64,000 nt of DNA from Paratractidigestivibacter faecalis (GCF_003416765.1 NZ_QSNG01000001.1:1948742-2012741), one strand, 5' to 3'. Shown: positions 36,236 to 45,297, counted from the first letter of the stretch. Made by a program: numbers and translations. Notes: generated from the sequence alone by a model not told the origin.

Positions 36236-37306
36236 ATGGCTGACCAGCCCAAGCACGTGACCTACGCCGACGCCGGCGTTGATGTGGACGAGGGTGCCCG
36301 CGCTGTCGACTGCATCAAGGACGCAGTCAAGGCCACCAACCGCCCCGAGGTCATCGGCGGCCTCGGCGGATTCGGAAGCTGCTTCTCCATGAAGGGCTTC
36401 AAGGACATGGAGGACCCGGTGCTGGTCTCTGGCACCGACGGCGTGGGCACCAAGCTGGCCATTGCCCAGCTGCTCGACCGCCACGACACGGTGGGCGAGG
36501 ACCTCGTGGCCATGTGCGTGGACGACGTGGTGCCCATCGGCGCCGAGCCCCTCTTCTTCCTGGACTACGTGGCCATCGGCAAGCTGCGCGCGGAGCACGT
36601 GGCCCAGATCGTGGCGGGCATTGCCGAGGGCTGCAAGAAGTCCGGCTGCGCCCTGGTGGGCGGAGAGATGGCCGAGCATCCCGGCGTCATGAATCCCGAT
36701 GACTACGACCTGGCCGGCTTTGTGGTGGGCGTCGTCGACCGCCCCAAGATGATCGGGCCCGAGAAGGTCAAGGTGGGTGACGTCATCCTCGGCCTGCCCA
36801 GCTCCGGCATCCACTCCAACGGCTACTCCCTGGTGCGTAAGGTCGCCATCGAGGGCAAGACCGTCGAGGAGCTCAACGAGCCCCTGGCAGAGCTGGGCGG
36901 AGAGAGCCTGGCCGACGCCGTCCTGCGCCCCACGACCATCTACGCGGGCGGTCTTGTTCGCGCGCTCAAGGCCGGCGCCCCCATTCACGCCATGGCCCAC
37001 ATCACCGGCGGCGGCATCACCGAGAACCTCAACCGCGCCCTGCCGGCTGACGTTGACGCCGTGGTCTACCGCGGCGGCGAGGACGGTCCCGCCTGGGACA
37101 TGCCGCCCGTCATCCCGTACATGGTCAAGGCCGCCGGCCTCACCTCGGACGAGGCCTACAAGACCTTCAACATGGGCGTCGGCATGAGCATCATCTGCTC
37201 TCCGGAGGACAAGGACGAGGTCGTGGCCAAGCTCGAGGCCGAGGGCTTCAAGCCGTTCGTGATGGGCGAGTGCGTGCCGGGCGAGGGCAAGGTGACCTAT
37301 CGATGA
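36236..37306 (+). CDS. purM: Phosphoribosylformylglycinamidine cyclo-ligase
   Basis: Predicted 356 residues. Forms AIR from FGAM with ATP. It begins with YADAGVDVDEG, a conserved PurM opening, and has the GTDGVGTKL and the GGGITENL segments. AAGGAG lies in the last codons of purF, and ATG 36236 is one base after the purF stop, so translation is coupled. The purN start overlaps the stop by four bases. Confidence 0.97.
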   Translation: MADQPKHVTYADAGVDVDEGARAVDCIKDAVKATNRPEVIGGLGGFGSCFSMKGFKDMEDPVLVSGTDGVGTKLAIAQLLDRHDTVGEDLVAMCVDDVVPIGAEPLFFLDYVAIGKLRAEHVAQIVAGIAEGCKKSGCALVGGEMAEHPGVMNPDDYDLAGFVVGVVDRPKMIGPEKVKVGDVILGLPSSGIHSNGYSLVRKVAIEGKTVEELNEPLAELGGESLADAVLRPTTIYAGGLVRALKAGAPIHAMAHITGGGITENLNRALPADVDAVVYRGGEDGPAWDMPPVIPYMVKAAGLTSDEAYKTFNMGVGMSIICSPEDKDEVVAKLEAEGFKPFVMGECVPGEGKVTYR

Positions 37307-38001
37307 GCCACTGGAGCTGCGAGGGCGGCGTCTGTCGCCTTGTTGAGGATGACGAGAAGCCCGTGGAGGCTGCTGCGTCCCAGGCGGAGCCTCTGACCAT
37401 CGGCGTCCTCATCAGCGGAAGCGGCACCAACCTCCAGGCGCTTATCGACCGCATTTCCGACGGCAGCCTGAACGCGCGCATTGGCCTGGTGGTGAGCTCG
37501 CGCCCGAGCGCCTACGGCCTCAAGCGCGCCGAGGCCGCCGGCATCCAGACGCTGACCCTCAGCAAGGAGATCTACGCCGACCCCATTGCCGCCGACGAGG
37601 TCATTGCCGCCGAGCTCAAAGCCCATGGCTGTCAGTATGTCATCATGGCCGGCTACATGCGCATGGTGCACGAGCCTCTGCTGGCGAGCTTTCCCAACCG
37701 CGTGGTCAACATCCACCCGGCGCTGCTGCCCAGCTTCAAGGGCGCGCACGCCATCCAGGACGCCTTTGACTACGGCGTCAAGGTGACGGGCGTGACCGTC
37801 CACTTTGCCGACGACAAGTACGACTGCGGCCCCATCATCGCCCAGCGCGCGCTGACGGTGGAGGAGGGCTGGGACGTGGACGAGCTCGAGGCCCACATCC
37901 ACCAGATCGAGCACGAGCTCTACCCCGAGGTGGTGGGTCTTCTCGCCGCCGGACGCGTTCACGTAGGGGAGAACGGCAAGGTCTCGGTAGACCCGCGGTA
38001 G
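37303..38001 (+). CDS. purN: Phosphoribosylglycinamide formyltransferase
   Basis: Predicted 232 residues. Transfers a formyl group from 10-formyl-THF to GAR. The core begins near residue 35 with GVLISGSGTNLQALID and includes MRMVHEPLL, NIHPALLPSFKG and GVTVHFAD. The first ~33 residues (including CEGGVCRLVEDD) are an extension that most PurN proteins lack and that contains two cysteines. ATG 37303 overlaps the purM stop (ATGA). It is the last gene of the purine run. Confidence 0.94.
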   Translation: MSHWSCEGGVCRLVEDDEKPVEAAASQAEPLTIGVLISGSGTNLQALIDRISDGSLNARIGLVVSSRPSAYGLKRAEAAGIQTLTLSKEIYADPIAADEVIAAELKAHGCQYVIMAGYMRMVHEPLLASFPNRVVNIHPALLPSFKGAHAIQDAFDYGVKVTGVTVHFADDKYDCGPIIAQRALTVEEGWDVDELEAHIHQIEHELYPEVVGLLAAGRVHVGENGKVSVDPR

Positions 38002-38027
38002 GGACACTCCAATTCATCTTGTGCGCA

Positions 38028-38063
38028 ACACCGGCCCAGGCCATTCTTGGGCCGGTGTTTTTG
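38028..38063 (+). terminator. Terminator of the purE-purN operon
   Basis: ACACCGGCCCA at 38028-38038 pairs with TGGGCCGGTGT at 38048-38058, and five T residues follow. Confidence 0.92.
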
Positions 38064-38129
38064 CCGTCCACCGCACAGTCCGTATGGAGTGCGGAATTGA
38101 TGGCGCCGACTTGTCTATGGACATGTACA

Positions 38130-38147
38130 GTACAACTTATGTTGTAC
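38130..38147. promoter_or_regulatory. Dyad, candidate GntR operator
   Basis: GTACAAC and GTTGTAC are separated by TTAT, giving a perfect 7-4-7 dyad; a further TGTACA lies just upstream. GntR/HutC regulators bind such GT-N-AC dyads, and this one is just upstream of the regulator gene, so it is probably autoregulatory. Confidence 0.6.
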
Positions 38148-38174
38148 AAGACCCGCGCGAGTGAGAAGAACGAC

Positions 38175-39002
38175 ATGTGCCCCCCTTCCGAGGACGTCAC
38201 AAAGATTGCGACAAGCGAAAGTTCCGTGCGTCAGCCCTTTGCCCCGACGGCGGCTGACCTCCTCATGCCGGGACTCAGCATGTCGAGCGCAACCCCAAAG
38301 CACGTCCAGCTCGCCGACCTTCTCCGCGAGAAGATTTACTCAAAGCAGTGGGCGGTCTCCAGTCGTATTCCGTCAGAGCATGACCTGATGTCACTGTTTG
38401 GCGTATCGCGCGGAACCGTTCGCCGGGCAATCAAGTCGCTTGTTGACGAGGGCCTTCTGGTGCAAAGGCACGGGCGGGGGACCTTTGTCGCCAAGCCCGA
38501 GATAACGCATCCTGCGGGGATGAGACCGCTCTCCTTTGCGGAGTCGCTCAGGCAGCAGGGAAAGGACTACGTCACGCACGTCATAGAGAGGCGCGTGACC
38601 AAGGCGCCCGCCGACGTTGCCCGCGAGCTTGGCCTTGAGACCACCGACAACGTCCTTCTGCTCCGTCGCCTTCGAACGGTGGACGGTGAGCCCGTCCTTT
38701 GTCAGGAGAGCTGGTCCAACCTCAGGGCCTGTCCCGGCCTTGACGAGGTCGACTATGCTACTACATCAATGTTTGATGCCGTAGAGATGTGCTCTGGCAA
38801 GAAGATCAGGTACTCTGACATGCGCTATCGTGCACGCGTGGCAGGCAAGGAGCACGGCCGCATGCTGGGGTGCGAAGAGTCTGCCGCAGTGCTGGTGCTC
38901 GAGCAGAACATCCACCTGGAGAACGGCGTCGCCATCGAGTGGAGCAGCACCTGGCTCACGCCGGGGCAGGCCATCGTGAGCAAGGCCTACCAGCCGGAGT
39001 AG
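38175..39002 (+). CDS. GntR-family (HutC type, UTRA domain) transcriptional regulator
   Basis: Predicted 275 residues from ATG 38175. The winged-helix domain (about 40-105) has RIPSEHDLMSLFGVSRGTVR and the wing GLLVQRHGRGTFV. Residues about 125-270 form a UTRA ligand domain (LSFAESLRQQGKDY, LLLRRLRTVDGEPV). HutC-type regulators usually sense a sugar phosphate or similar intermediate. The start is uncertain: ATGs at 38139, 38175 and 38280 are all in frame and none has a strong ribosome site. It precedes the PTS cluster and probably controls it from the dyads at 38130-38147 and 39092-39143. Confidence 0.88.
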   Translation: MCPPSEDVTKIATSESSVRQPFAPTAADLLMPGLSMSSATPKHVQLADLLREKIYSKQWAVSSRIPSEHDLMSLFGVSRGTVRRAIKSLVDEGLLVQRHGRGTFVAKPEITHPAGMRPLSFAESLRQQGKDYVTHVIERRVTKAPADVARELGLETTDNVLLLRRLRTVDGEPVLCQESWSNLRACPGLDEVDYATTSMFDAVEMCSGKKIRYSDMRYRARVAGKEHGRMLGCEESAAVLVLEQNIHLENGVAIEWSSTWLTPGQAIVSKAYQPE

Positions 39003-39091
39003 CCGTCTGATTGGGTACACCAATGAACGATGGGCTCCCGTTTATGGATGGTTTGATACCGTTCGCCGCTTGTCTTCACGTTTCCAGCAAA

Positions 39092-39143
39092 AACTTGTCC
39101 ACTGACCGCTATACAAGTTCTTGTTCACACTGAACTGAACAAG
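39092..39143. promoter_or_regulatory. Two dyads upstream of the PTS cluster
   Basis: AACTTGT at 39092-39098 pairs with ACAAGTT at 39113-39119 (14-base spacer), and CTTGTTCA at 39120-39127 pairs with TGAACAAG at 39136-39143 (8-base spacer). TATACA at 39110-39115 could be a -10 box inside the first dyad. These are candidate operators for the GntR regulator, but the half-site differs from that at 38130. Confidence 0.5.
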
Positions 39144-39202
39144 TTGGTGTGCAGATTTGCCGGGAAGCTGGCCGAAAGGCCGCACAAGACAAGAGGTGCC
39201 AT

Positions 39203-39907
39203 ATGGAGAAGTTCAAGCTCAGGAAGCCGTTCTTTGTCGTCAACCCCAAGTCCTATCTGTATGGCGAGGAGATCTACAAGCTTGCCAAGAAGACGGACGA
39301 GCTCTGCGAGAAGTACGACTTTGACTGCCTGTTCACCGCGCAGCTCATCGACCTTCCCAAGATCATCGCCGACTGCCCGCATCTCGTTCCCTGCGCGCAG
39401 TTCATGGAGAGCCTGAAGCCGGGCCGTGGCATGGGCCACGTCCTGCCCGAGGCTCTGGCCGCCGCCGGCGTCAAGGCCACCTTCCTCAACCACGCCGAGA
39501 ACCCCATGACCGTTCACGAGCTGGCTGCCACCATCGCCCGCGCCAACGAGGTCGGCATCCTGACCGTCGTCTGCGCTGACTCCGTCGAGGAGGGCAAGGC
39601 CATCGCCGAGCTTCACCCCGACGTAATGGTCTGCGAGCTCACCAGCCTCATCGGCACCGGCCAGGTCGCCGGCGAGGACTACATGCGCGGCTCCACCGAG
39701 GCCGTCAAGGCCGTCTCCCCCGAGACCCAGGTCCTGCAGGCCGCTGGCATCCACAACGGCGCCAACGTCTACGACGCCATCAAGTACGGCGCCGACGGCA
39801 CGGGCGGCACCTCCGGCATCGTTGCCGCCGAGGACCCCTTCGCCACGCTGGACGAGATGTTCGAGGCCCTGGACCGTGCCCGCACCGACTTCTGCAAGGA
39901 GGACTAG
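39203..39907 (+). CDS. Triosephosphate isomerase-family protein, archaeal-like
   Basis: Predicted 234 residues. Short TIM-barrel isomerase with the likely catalytic Lys in FFVVNPKSY, His in FLNHAEN and Glu in VCELTSLIGTG, followed by the phosphate loop in AAGIHNGANV and DGTGGTSGIV. The NHAEN form and the short length resemble archaeal TIMs. Its place in a PTS cluster suggests a role on a cluster-specific triose or tetrulose phosphate, similar in principle to the TIM-like LerI/EryH tetrulose enzymes. Start by AAGAGG ten bases before ATG 39203. The substrate is inference. Confidence 0.82.
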   Translation: MEKFKLRKPFFVVNPKSYLYGEEIYKLAKKTDELCEKYDFDCLFTAQLIDLPKIIADCPHLVPCAQFMESLKPGRGMGHVLPEALAAAGVKATFLNHAENPMTVHELAATIARANEVGILTVVCADSVEEGKAIAELHPDVMVCELTSLIGTGQVAGEDYMRGSTEAVKAVSPETQVLQAAGIHNGANVYDAIKYGADGTGGTSGIVAAEDPFATLDEMFEALDRARTDFCKED

Positions 39908-39910
39908 CAG

Positions 39911-40432
39911 ATGACTGTCTACAAGGGTCAGATTACCGTTGACACCCTCGCCGGCAAGCCCACCTACATCGACGTGACCAAGGGCGTTGCCGACATCGTC
40001 GCCGAGTCCGGCGTCAAGGAGGGCATCGTTACCGTCATCTCCGCTCACACCACCTGTGCGGTCTTCTCCGAAGAGTATGACCACGACACCACCCCGACGG
40101 GTGACACCTTCCTGCAGGCCGACCTCTCTGACGGCCTGAACAAGATCTTCCCCGAGCAGCACGACTGGAGCACCTACCGCTACCCGGGCCTGGATCACTT
40201 CGAGGAGGTCGAGTCCTGGCCGAGCGCGGCGTCCTACCTGCCTGGTGGCGACCGCACCATGCTCTGGAACGGCGACGCCCACCTGCGCTCCACCATCGTC
40301 GGTGGCAACCAGACCTTCGAGGTTGCCGACGGCAAGCTCCAGATGAACGGCCTGGCCAGCATCTTTTTCGTTGACTACGACCGCACTCGCGAGCGCACCC
40401 GCAAGGTTCGCGTTATCGTTGTTGGAGAGTAG
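39911..40432 (+). CDS. YjbQ family (UPF0047) protein
   Basis: Predicted 173 residues, longer than the ~135 typical of the family. VISAHTTCAVF and LNGLASIFFVDYD-type segments fit the YjbQ/UPF0047 fold. E. coli YjbQ has weak thiamine-phosphate synthase activity, but the true role of the family is uncertain. The start lies three bases after the stop of the TIM-like gene, so the two are coupled and the protein is probably part of this sugar pathway. A CTTCTCGCC copy lies at 40435-40443, immediately after the stop. Confidence 0.85.
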   Translation: MTVYKGQITVDTLAGKPTYIDVTKGVADIVAESGVKEGIVTVISAHTTCAVFSEEYDHDTTPTGDTFLQADLSDGLNKIFPEQHDWSTYRYPGLDHFEEVESWPSAASYLPGGDRTMLWNGDAHLRSTIVGGNQTFEVADGKLQMNGLASIFFVDYDRTRERTRKVRVIVVGE

Positions 40433-40503
40433 ACCTTCTCGCCAATGAGCAAGGTCCCAAATCAAGGCGCGGCTCGTCCGCGCGACTAGGAGGAATGATT
40501 CAA

Positions 40504-40803
40504 ATGGCAAACGGTAAGAAGCGCATCATGTTCGCTTGCGGCTCTGGCATCTGCACCTCCACCGCCGTCCGCAAGAAGGTCGAGGCCATGCTCGACGAGA
40601 ACGGCTACAAGGGCCAGTACGAGATCACCCAGTACAAGATCTCCGAGTGCCCCGCTCAGTCCGTGAACTACGACTTCCTGGTGGCCACCACCATGGCTCC
40701 CGCCGGCCTCAAGTGCCCCTACGTCAACGGCATCCCCTACCTCACCGGTCGCGGCACCGATGTCCCCAACAAGGCCATCCTGGAGCTCATGGCTGCCGAG
40801 TAG
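40504..40803 (+). CDS. PTS system IIB component, galactitol type
   Basis: Predicted 99 residues. The phosphorylated cysteine is Cys12 in MFACGSGICTST, the signature of galactitol/GatB-type IIB. It passes phosphate from IIA to the incoming sugar. ATG 40504 is preferred to ATG 40495 because AGGAGGA ends just before 40495, leaving the later start at the normal distance. IIC follows 124 bases later; IIA is encoded at 44726. Confidence 0.93.
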   Translation: MANGKKRIMFACGSGICTSTAVRKKVEAMLDENGYKGQYEITQYKISECPAQSVNYDFLVATTMAPAGLKCPYVNGIPYLTGRGTDVPNKAILELMAAE

Positions 40804-40927
40804 GCATCCAACCTCAGCGGATTCTCGGCGAGCTGAAAGCTAGCCGTCGAGTCAAAAAGTGTCTTTAGCTGTTCAGAGTTTCGTAACGTACACAAGGAGA
40901 GCAAGGAAAGAAAGGAAGTAAGGTCAC

Positions 40928-42313
40928 ATGGACGCAATCCTTAGTGTCTTCTCCTTCATTCAGGGCCTGGGCGTCTCCGTTATGATGCCGATCCTCCTGA
41001 CTATTCTTGGCTGCTGCTTTGGTGCGGGCTTCGGCAAGAGCCTTCGTGCTGGCCTCACGGTCGGCATCGGCTTCATCGGCCTGAACCTCGTCATCAACAG
41101 CCTTCTGGGAACCACGCTTGCCCCGGCAGCCTCCGACATGGTCGCTCGCTTCGGCCTGTCCCTGACCACGGTTGACGTCGGCTGGCCCGCCGCTGCCGCC
41201 ATCGCCATGGGCTCCAACGTCGGCATGCTCATCATCCCGCTCGGCCTCGTCGTCAACATCGTGATGCTGCTCACCAACACCACGCAGACCGTCGACGTCG
41301 ACATCTGGGACTACTGGCACTTCGCCTTCACCGGTGCCCTCGTTGCCATCGTCACCGACAACATCATGATGGGCTTCGCTGCCGCCATCATCAACATGAT
41401 CATCATCATGGTCCTCGGCGACTACACCGCTCCGCTGGTTGAGGAGTCCCTCTCCATGCCCGGCGTGTCCCTGCCTCACGGCTTCACCACCGCTTACGCT
41501 CCTATCGCCATGCTCTTCAACTGGATCTTCGACAAGATCCCCGGCATCCGCGACATCGATGTCAACACCGACATGCTTCAGGAGAAGTTCGGCGTCTTCG
41601 GTGAGCCCATGATCATCGGCACCGTCATCGGCCTCGTCATCGGCGTCCTCGCCGGCTACGACGTCACCGGTGTCCTCCAGCTCGCCGTCTCCCTGGGCGC
41701 CGTCCTGGTCCTCATCCCGCGTATGGCCTCCCTGCTCATGGAGGGCCTGCTGCCCGTCTCCGACGCTGCCTCTGACTTCGTCGAGAAGCGCTTCTCCAAC
41801 CGCGGCAAGATCTACATCGGTCTTGACTCCGCCGTCGGCGTTGGCCACCCCGTTACGCTGGCCATCTCCTTCGTCCTGGTCCCGCTGTGCATCTTCCTGG
41901 CCGTCCTGCTTCCTGGCAACACGGTCCTGCCCTTCGCTGACCTCGCCGTCATCCCCTGGATGTTCGTCCTGATCACCCCGTGCGTGCACAACAACGGCTT
42001 CCGCGGCATCATCATCGGCATCATTGTCCTGGCCATCGGCCTCTACATTGCTACCGACCTTGCTCCGCTCATCACCACCGCTGCTGCCAACGTGCAGTTC
42101 GACATGGGCGGTGCTGCTCAGATTTCCTCCATCTGCGACGGTGCTAACCCGCTGACCTGGGTCATCGTCCGTGCTTCCAGCTTCCTGGGTATCGCTGGCC
42201 TTGGCATCACCGGTGTCATCGCCATCATCCTGGCCCTCTGGAACCGCAAGCGCATCCTCAAGGAGGCCGCTGAGCTCCACGAGGCTGAGGCTGCTGAGGA
42301 GAGCGCCAACTAG
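40928..42313 (+). CDS. PTS system IIC component, galactitol type
   Basis: Predicted 461-residue permease with about ten to twelve membrane helices. It begins FSFIQGLGVSVMMPILLTIL, and contains the GVGHPVTLA and TPCVHNNGFRG loops and the conserved long N-terminal hydrophobic segments of the GatC/SgcC family. Takes up and phosphorylates a hexitol, pentitol or related sugar. A/G-rich sequence with GGAAG lies before ATG 40928. No dehydrogenase is encoded nearby, which argues against a simple alditol. Substrate not determined. Confidence 0.93.
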   Translation: MDAILSVFSFIQGLGVSVMMPILLTILGCCFGAGFGKSLRAGLTVGIGFIGLNLVINSLLGTTLAPAASDMVARFGLSLTTVDVGWPAAAAIAMGSNVGMLIIPLGLVVNIVMLLTNTTQTVDVDIWDYWHFAFTGALVAIVTDNIMMGFAAAIINMIIIMVLGDYTAPLVEESLSMPGVSLPHGFTTAYAPIAMLFNWIFDKIPGIRDIDVNTDMLQEKFGVFGEPMIIGTVIGLVIGVLAGYDVTGVLQLAVSLGAVLVLIPRMASLLMEGLLPVSDAASDFVEKRFSNRGKIYIGLDSAVGVGHPVTLAISFVLVPLCIFLAVLLPGNTVLPFADLAVIPWMFVLITPCVHNNGFRGIIIGIIVLAIGLYIATDLAPLITTAAANVQFDMGGAAQISSICDGANPLTWVIVRASSFLGIAGLGITGVIAIILALWNRKRILKEAAELHEAEAAEESAN

Positions 42314-42331
42314 GCACAGCCTCCCCATGCT

Positions 42332-42396
42332 CTGACAGATAGACACTACTTGCTATAACCGCATGGGGTCCGTATCAGTCTTGGTGCGGACCCCAT
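42332..42396 (+). promoter_or_regulatory. Internal promoter followed by a 10-bp hairpin
   Basis: CTGACA at 42332-42337 and TATAAC at 42354-42359 with a 16-base spacer form a plausible promoter. ATGGGGTCCG at 42363-42372 pairs with CGGACCCCAT at 42387-42396, right at the predicted transcript start. The hairpin may terminate the IIC transcript, stabilise the new 5' end, or both. Confidence 0.55.
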
Positions 42397-42411
42397 TTAT
42401 GAGAGGCAACA

Positions 42412-43011
42412 ATGGAGTCGAAGACCTACACGTACCAGGAGCCGTACTTCACCATGGAAGTGAAGGCCGAGGGAGCCTTCTGCGTTCTGATCTTCTTCGC
42501 ATGCGCCTGGCTGATCTACACCAACGCATACAACATGTGGGGCCTGTACGTCGTCTTCGCCGTTGCTGCGCTCTACCAGGTGTGGAACACCTTTGTGGCA
42601 CGCTGCTATGCGCACTCGGTCACCCTTTCCGACGACCAGATCAGCTTCGAGCTCTTTGGAAAAGCCCAGAGCTACAAGCTCTCTGATCTCCACGAGTTCC
42701 GCGTCCGCGAGTATCCCTCGTCGGGAAAGATGTACCTGCGCGTTGGCGACCACAACGCACTGCATGGCCGCTTCTGGCTCTCCACCAAGACCTTCACCGA
42801 TGGCCAGGAGCTCTTCGGTCGCCTTCGCGACCTCGAGTACGAGATTCACCCGGACACCCTCAAGGCACGCGCGCGCCGTACCAACGAGGAGTACGTGAAG
42901 ACGTTCGGCTACGGACGTCATAAGCAGAAGTCCCAGAACAGGAGCCGCGTGCTCAAGGCGGTCCTTACGGGCAAAGGCGATACGCTCACAAGAAAGTCGA
43001 GGGAGAAGTAG
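42412..43011 (+). CDS. Membrane protein with PH-like domain, unknown function
   Basis: Predicted 199 residues. Two membrane helices close together (about 22-38 and 43-62), then a ~90-residue domain with alternating strands (CYAHSVTLSDDQISFELFG, YLRVGDHNALHGRF) like bacterial PH-type domains, and a strongly basic tail. Not a known PTS component. The next gene, an aldolase, begins at the base after its stop, so it is part of the cluster. Its role is unknown. Confidence 0.75.
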   Translation: MESKTYTYQEPYFTMEVKAEGAFCVLIFFACAWLIYTNAYNMWGLYVVFAVAALYQVWNTFVARCYAHSVTLSDDQISFELFGKAQSYKLSDLHEFRVREYPSSGKMYLRVGDHNALHGRFWLSTKTFTDGQELFGRLRDLEYEIHPDTLKARARRTNEEYVKTFGYGRHKQKSQNRSRVLKAVLTGKGDTLTRKSREK

Positions 43012-43695
43012 ATGTTCGAGAAGGAAAAGCAGCAGATGCTGGACTATGCGCTCAAGATGGACCGCTATGGTCTCATCGCGCTGTCCGGCGGCAACCTGAG
43101 CTGGCGCATGCCCTCCGGCGAGGTTATCGTCACCCCGTCCGGCATGATTTACGACGAGATGGTCGCTGACGACATGCTCGTCGTCGACCTCGACGGCAAC
43201 ATCATCGAGGGCACGCGCAAGGCGTCCGTCGACACCGAGGCCCTGCTCTACATCTACAAGAACATGCCCAAGGTCAACGCCGTCATCCACACCCACCAGC
43301 CCTACGCCACCGGTCTTGGCCTGGTCATGGACGAGATTCCCTGCAACCTCTCCACGCTTGCCAATGCCACCGAGGGCCCGGTCAACGTGGCTGCCTACGG
43401 CGACCCTGGCAACCTCGCCATGGGCGTCGAGGCCGTCAAGGCAATCGGCGACCGTCTCGCCGTCGTCCTCAAGCACCACGGCGTCATCGCCGTCGGCCGC
43501 GACCTACGCCAGGCGCTCTTTGCCTGCGTCTACCTCGAGGAGGCCTGCAAGACCATCCAGGTTGCCCTTTCCACTGGCCTGCCGATGGCAACCATGACGC
43601 AGGAGCAGATCGACGAGGCCGTTGCCGTCTTCCACCGCTATGGCCAGGTCACCCTCAACGAGCGCGACGCCGCCGAGGCCGCAAAGAACAACTAA
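43012..43695 (+). CDS. Class II aldolase/adducin family protein (fuculose-phosphate-aldolase-like)
   Basis: Predicted 227 residues. Zinc-dependent aldolase/epimerase fold: LIALSGGNLSWR, the substrate loop VTPSGMIYDEM, HTHQPY for metal binding and a third His in LKHHGVIAVG. Members split ketose-1-phosphates such as L-fuculose-1-P to DHAP and an aldehyde, or act as 4-epimerases. Lacks an exact match to AraD, unlike the second family member at 45298. ATG 43012 follows the previous stop directly. A G-rich hairpin follows at 43703-43743. Confidence 0.87.
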   Translation: MFEKEKQQMLDYALKMDRYGLIALSGGNLSWRMPSGEVIVTPSGMIYDEMVADDMLVVDLDGNIIEGTRKASVDTEALLYIYKNMPKVNAVIHTHQPYATGLGLVMDEIPCNLSTLANATEGPVNVAAYGDPGNLAMGVEAVKAIGDRLAVVLKHHGVIAVGRDLRQALFACVYLEEACKTIQVALSTGLPMATMTQEQIDEAVAVFHRYGQVTLNERDAAEAAKNN

Positions 43696-43702
43696 CAGGC
43701 GG

Positions 43703-43743
43703 CGGTCCGGCCCGCACCTGCGGTGGCACGGCGGGCCGGGCCG
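43703..43743 (+). terminator. Hairpin after the class II aldolase gene
   Basis: CGGTCCGGCCCGC pairs with GCGGGCCGGGCCG at 43731-43743 with one wobble; TTTGCTCTT follows. May be a partial terminator that lowers expression of the genes downstream. Confidence 0.6.
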
Positions 43744-43784
43744 TTTGCTCTTATCGCCAGCAAGGACATGAGAAGGGAAACCAA

Positions 43785-44666
43785 ATGATCGTCAACCTCC
43801 GAGACATCTGCGCCATCGCCGAGCAGAAGAACATGGCCATCGCCTCGTTCAACGTGCCGAGCCTCGAGGCCACCCGCGCCGCCCTGGACGCTGCCGAGGA
43901 GACCGGCTATCCGGTCATTCTCTCCCACGCCGAGGGTCACGACGCCTTTACGCCGCTCGATGCCATGGGCCCGACCATGGTTGCCCTGGCCGAGCGCTCC
44001 AGCGCCATGGTCTGCGTGCACCTCGACCACTGCGAGAACCTCTCCTACATGCGTCGTGCCCTCGAGATGGGCTTCACCGGTGCCATGTACGACGGCTCCA
44101 TGGAGCCCTATGAGGTCAACATTGAGAACTCCCAGCGTGCCGCCGACATGTGCGCCAGCTTTGACTGCGGCCTTGAGTGCGAGCTCGGCAGCATGGGCAC
44201 CCGCGAGAATGGCGTCGGTCACGAGAACGACCACGTCTCCGAGGCCGTCTACACCGACCCCGAGCAGGCCGACGAGTTCATCAAGGAGACTGGCCTTGAC
44301 ATCCTGGCCTGCTCCTTCGGCACCGTCCACGGCATCTACAAGGGCGAGCCGCACCTCAACTTCGACGTCCTGACCGAGATCCGCAAGCGCAACAACGTGC
44401 CCCTGGTCATGCACGGCGGCTCCGGCGTCTCCGACGACGACTACCGCAAGGCCATCGACGCCGGCATCCGCAAGATCAACTACTACACCTACGGCGTGAA
44501 GTACGCCGGCGAGGCCGTCCAGCAGGTCATTGCCGACTTCAAGTCCAAGAACGCCGACGCCAACGTCTACTGGCACGACATGACCATGGCAGCCTACCAG
44601 CGCCTCTACGAGGACTTCACCTCCGTCATCAAGGTCTTCGCCAACGGCGCCGACCCCGTGGCTTAG
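43785..44666 (+). CDS. Class II fructose-bisphosphate/tagatose-bisphosphate-type aldolase
   Basis: Predicted 293 residues. Zinc aldolase with the metal His in VCVHLDHCENL, LGSMGTREN, GTVHGIYKG and VMHGGSGVSDDD. Family members cleave fructose-1,6-bisphosphate or tagatose-1,6-bisphosphate to DHAP and glyceraldehyde-3-phosphate; the length and the galactitol-type PTS context favour a GatY/KbaY-like or FBP-like role. GAGAAGGG precedes the start. Together with the TIM-like isomerase it could feed trioses into glycolysis. Confidence 0.92.
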   Translation: MIVNLRDICAIAEQKNMAIASFNVPSLEATRAALDAAEETGYPVILSHAEGHDAFTPLDAMGPTMVALAERSSAMVCVHLDHCENLSYMRRALEMGFTGAMYDGSMEPYEVNIENSQRAADMCASFDCGLECELGSMGTRENGVGHENDHVSEAVYTDPEQADEFIKETGLDILACSFGTVHGIYKGEPHLNFDVLTEIRKRNNVPLVMHGGSGVSDDDYRKAIDAGIRKINYYTYGVKYAGEAVQQVIADFKSKNADANVYWHDMTMAAYQRLYEDFTSVIKVFANGADPVA

Positions 44667-44725
44667 CGATTCTGCCACCTGCCAGCACAAGGCCTTTGCC
44701 CACCAAAACCCGAAGGGACTGACGC

Positions 44726-45199
44726 ATGTCTGCCATTGAGACCGATCTTCTGAAGCCCGAGCTCGTCTTCTTTGACTTTGAGGCCACCGACCGCATCGAC
44801 TTCTTCACCAAGCTTGGCGAGAAGCTCAAGGAGGGCGGCTACGTCAAGGACTCCTGGCTTGACGCCATTCTTGAGCGCGAGAAGAACTACCCCACCGGCC
44901 TTGAGTGCACCTCGATCTCCGTTGCCCTGCCGCACGTGGACCCGCAGCACCTCAACAAGCCCTACATTGCCATCATCAAGCCGAAGAACCCCATCGAGTT
45001 TGACGGCATGGCTGATACCGGCCTTGTGAACGCCCAGCTCATCGTCAACCTCGGCCTGCTGGCTCACGAGGAGGGCCAGGTCGCCGTTCTCCAGGCTTTC
45101 CTGGGCATCTTCATCGATGACGCCGCCTCTGCGGACATCATGGCCCAGACCACGCCTCAGGGCATGGTTGACACCGTCATCAAGTACTGCGCGGAGTAG
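44726..45199 (+). CDS. PTS system IIA component, galactitol/fructose type
   Basis: Predicted 157 residues. Phosphorylated His70 in SVALPHVDP within a PTS_EIIA_2 domain. Takes phosphate from HPr and passes it to the IIB at 40504. Encoded far from IIB and IIC but within the same cluster. The start follows an AAGGGAC ribosome site. Length normal for GatA-type IIA. Confidence 0.92.
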   Translation: MSAIETDLLKPELVFFDFEATDRIDFFTKLGEKLKEGGYVKDSWLDAILEREKNYPTGLECTSISVALPHVDPQHLNKPYIAIIKPKNPIEFDGMADTGLVNAQLIVNLGLLAHEEGQVAVLQAFLGIFIDDAASADIMAQTTPQGMVDTVIKYCAE

Positions 45200-45297
45200 G
45201 CAAGTCCGCGTCGTCCTGATACAACGCGAGGACCCGTTCGCTTCGGCCCGTGCCGTTGCGGGCGGGTTCTTGCATTTCTCGAGAAAGGGGAGTCCAA

